5,805 nt of DNA from Acidicaldus organivorans (GTDB taxonomy: Bacteria; Pseudomonadota; Alphaproteobacteria; Acetobacterales; Acetobacteraceae): positions 1 to 5,805 of the forward strand of contig KN173907.1 of the NCBI GenBank assembly GCA_000759655.1, in the 5' to 3' direction. The position numbers and the translations under genes were made by a program. Below the pieces are notes generated by a model. It did not search any database. It worked only from the letters and a program-made list of their open reading frames with translations, and was not told where the DNA came from. This document shows positions 4,547-5,805 of this stretch, piece after piece. Numbering within the stretch: the first letter of the stretch is position 1; each line of letters starts with the position of its first letter.

Positions 4547-5275
4547 ATGAACAATTTTTCGAAAATTTTAGAGAAATTGAGACCATTTAAAACCAACAAA
4601 AAGCTGGTAAGAATCGGTGGTGATGGTGACGGGGCTTACCTCATCCCTGACGATTTGCATGGAATCGCTGCGGTATTCTCCCCAGGGATTGGACACACCA
4701 GCAAGTTTGAAATTGATATTTTTGAACGGTATGGAATCAATAGTCATTTATTAGATGATTCCGTAGAAGGACCTATAAATTTTCCAAATTATCTTTCTTT
4801 CACGAAGAAAAGACTTTCATACTATTCAGATGAAAATAATGTGACGTTGTCAGATTGGGTCCTTGAAAAATATAGCGGAAATGATGACTTGCTCTTACAG
4901 ATAGATATCGAGGGGGCAGAGTACGAATCGTTAATTGTTATAGAGGACGAATTTTTTAAGAGATTTAGAATAATTGCAATAGAGCTACACTTTATGGGAG
5001 ATATAATTAACGAACGCCTCTTTGGGCCTGTGTTTTCTTCTATAGTTGACAAACTGACGCGATATCATATCCCGGTACATGTACATCCAAACAATTATGG
5101 AGGTATTGTGGATTTGTTTGGAACACAGATAATTTCGGCAATGGAATTTACATTTCTAAGAAAAGATCGTTGTCTAGTAATTGGTCCTGCAGAAATACCA
5201 CATCCAGAAGATCGGCCTAATAATCCAAACGCGGTAGATTTCTATTTACCTCCTATATTTAGGGGTCGTCTTTAA
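4547..5275 (+). CDS. FkbM-like SAM-dependent methyltransferase, probably horizontally acquired
   Basis: This is a 242-residue protein resembling the FkbM methyltransferase family, whose members often methylate sugars or polyketide-type products; the substrate here cannot be read from the sequence. The N-terminal part has VRIGGDGDGAYLIPDDL (21-37). A SAM-binding loop follows (FSPGIGHTSKFEID, 44-57) with a chain-end acidic pair D70-D71. The FkbM-like motif QIDIEGAEYESL (118-129) carries D120, E122 and E125, and IIAIELHFMG (142-151) follows. There is no signal peptide or membrane segment, so it should be cytoplasmic. AGGAGG lies four bases before the ATG. Base composition is strikingly different from the neighbours: 4741-4800 is about 27% GC. 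With transposase remnants directly upstream, this suggests a transferred cargo gene, possibly from a surface-polysaccharide locus. Methyltransferase fold is likely; activity is unproven. Confidence 0.78.
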   Translation: MNNFSKILEKLRPFKTNKKLVRIGGDGDGAYLIPDDLHGIAAVFSPGIGHTSKFEIDIFERYGINSHLLDDSVEGPINFPNYLSFTKKRLSYYSDENNVTLSDWVLEKYSGNDDLLLQIDIEGAEYESLIVIEDEFFKRFRIIAIELHFMGDIINERLFGPVFSSIVDKLTRYHIPVHVHPNNYGGIVDLFGTQIISAMEFTFLRKDRCLVIGPAEIPHPEDRPNNPNAVDFYLPPIFRGRL

Positions 5276-5400
5276 AACTGTTTTGGTGGATGATGCGCGA
5301 ATTGAGTCCGTAAGCTGCTGTAAATTGGCTGGTAGGTAACCAGCGCTTCGGATCGTTAAGGTGACGTAATCGAGTCGTTGATCATCGAAGGAGAGAAGCG
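5276..5400 (+). promoter_or_regulatory. Intergenic region before the cytochrome gene, with a hairpin and ribosome binding site
   Basis: A perfect stem GCTGGT/ACCAGC (5328-5333 and 5339-5344, loop AGGTA) lies midway between the methyltransferase and the cytochrome gene. There is no T run after it, so it is not a standard terminator. AAGGAG (5388-5393), seven bases before ATG 5401, is a strong ribosome binding site. I could not find a convincing promoter pair here. Confidence 0.4.
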
Positions 5401-5805
5401 ATGGCAGAGATCGATGTGAGCGACCGCCGACTGTGGTCGCGAGCGGTAGCACGGGTGTTCTTGGATTCCTGGCTTTGGGCGGCGGCAGCGGTGATGGTTC
5501 TCGGCGCCGGCCCCGCTTGGGCGGCCGATGAGGGGGCAGCGGCGCTCGCCGCCATGGCCGAGGAGGGGCACAAGCTCTTCACCAGCGAGAGTTTCGGCGG
5601 TTCCGGCACCTGCGAGACCTGCCATCTCCAAGGCGGCCTGAGCGAGGGGCAGCTTCCCAACGGGCAGAAGATCCCGAGCCTCAAGGGCGCGGCGGCCGGA
5701 TTCCCGCGCTATGTCCCGCGGCGGCATCAGGTGGTCACGCTCACCACCCAGATCGCCAACTGCATCAAGGGCGCGCTGCATGGCACGCCGCCCGCCTATG
5801 ACAGC
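5401..5805 (+). CDS. Exported c-type cytochrome, N-terminal part, 3' end outside window
   Basis: The first 135 residues of a periplasmic or membrane-attached c-type cytochrome are present. The N-terminus has arginines (RRLWSRAVARVF), then a hydrophobic segment (about 24-40) ending AWA, a good signal peptidase I site before A42. A heme-binding motif C71-E-T-C74-H75 follows within LFTSESFGGSGTCETCH, so heme c is bound covalently with H75 as one axial ligand. Downstream, IPSLKGAAAGFPRY and QIANCIKGALHGTPP resemble the distal half of single-domain cytochrome c units in diheme or Sox-like proteins. The sixth ligand and any second heme site may lie beyond the window. ATG 5401 has AAGGAG seven bases upstream. 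Composition is GC-rich like the host. It is an electron carrier, but the partner oxidase or dehydrogenase cannot be named from this fragment. Confidence 0.85.
   Translation, partial: MAEIDVSDRRLWSRAVARVFLDSWLWAAAAVMVLGAGPAWAADEGAAALAAMAEEGHKLFTSESFGGSGTCETCHLQGGLSEGQLPNGQKIPSLKGAAAGFPRYVPRRHQVVTLTTQIANCIKGALHGTPPAYDS

Noticed and set aside
5356..5781. 141-codon minus-strand frame over the cytochrome gene
   Set aside because: It is antisense to a gene with a signal peptide, a heme motif and a ribosome binding site, so it is a mirror frame.

Overview
The window is GC-rich chromosomal DNA (one 60-base sample in bioB is about 82% GC) with a single AT-rich insert near the right end. The gene content points to an alphaproteobacterium. 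The best evidence is a GntR/FCD regulator beside bioY and bioB, with copies of the alphaproteobacterial BioR operator (TTATMKATAA) in front of both the regulator and bioY. I cannot name a genus from the sequence.

Left part (1-2983, all on +): the 3' end of an L-serine dehydratase gene (sdaA), the biotin regulator bioR, the biotin uptake S-component bioY, and biotin synthase bioB. Together bioR, bioY and bioB form a self-contained biotin module in which BioR probably represses itself and the bioY-bioB unit. The 3' end of bioR carries a spacer-free, perfect 94-bp palindrome followed by a direct copy of its left arm. This 101-bp rearrangement shifts the reading frame and replaces the end of the protein. 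It is the most striking sequence structure in the window.

Middle (3033-3695, on -): an alkB-type DNA/RNA demethylase gene, convergent with bioB and with every expected active-site residue.

Right part (3696-5805): a roughly 850-bp stretch without an intact gene holds a possible promoter, a structured leader with an orphan start codon, and remnants of two unrelated transposases (IS5-family N-terminus, then IS256-family C-terminus). It is followed by an AT-rich FkbM-like methyltransferase gene, probably acquired horizontally, and then, back in host-like GC-rich sequence, the start of an exported c-type cytochrome cut off by the window edge.

I see no wholly new multi-gene system. The most valuable leads are the palindrome and frameshift in bioR, the BioR autoregulatory layout, and the IS-flanked foreign methyltransferase with an orphan leader upstream.
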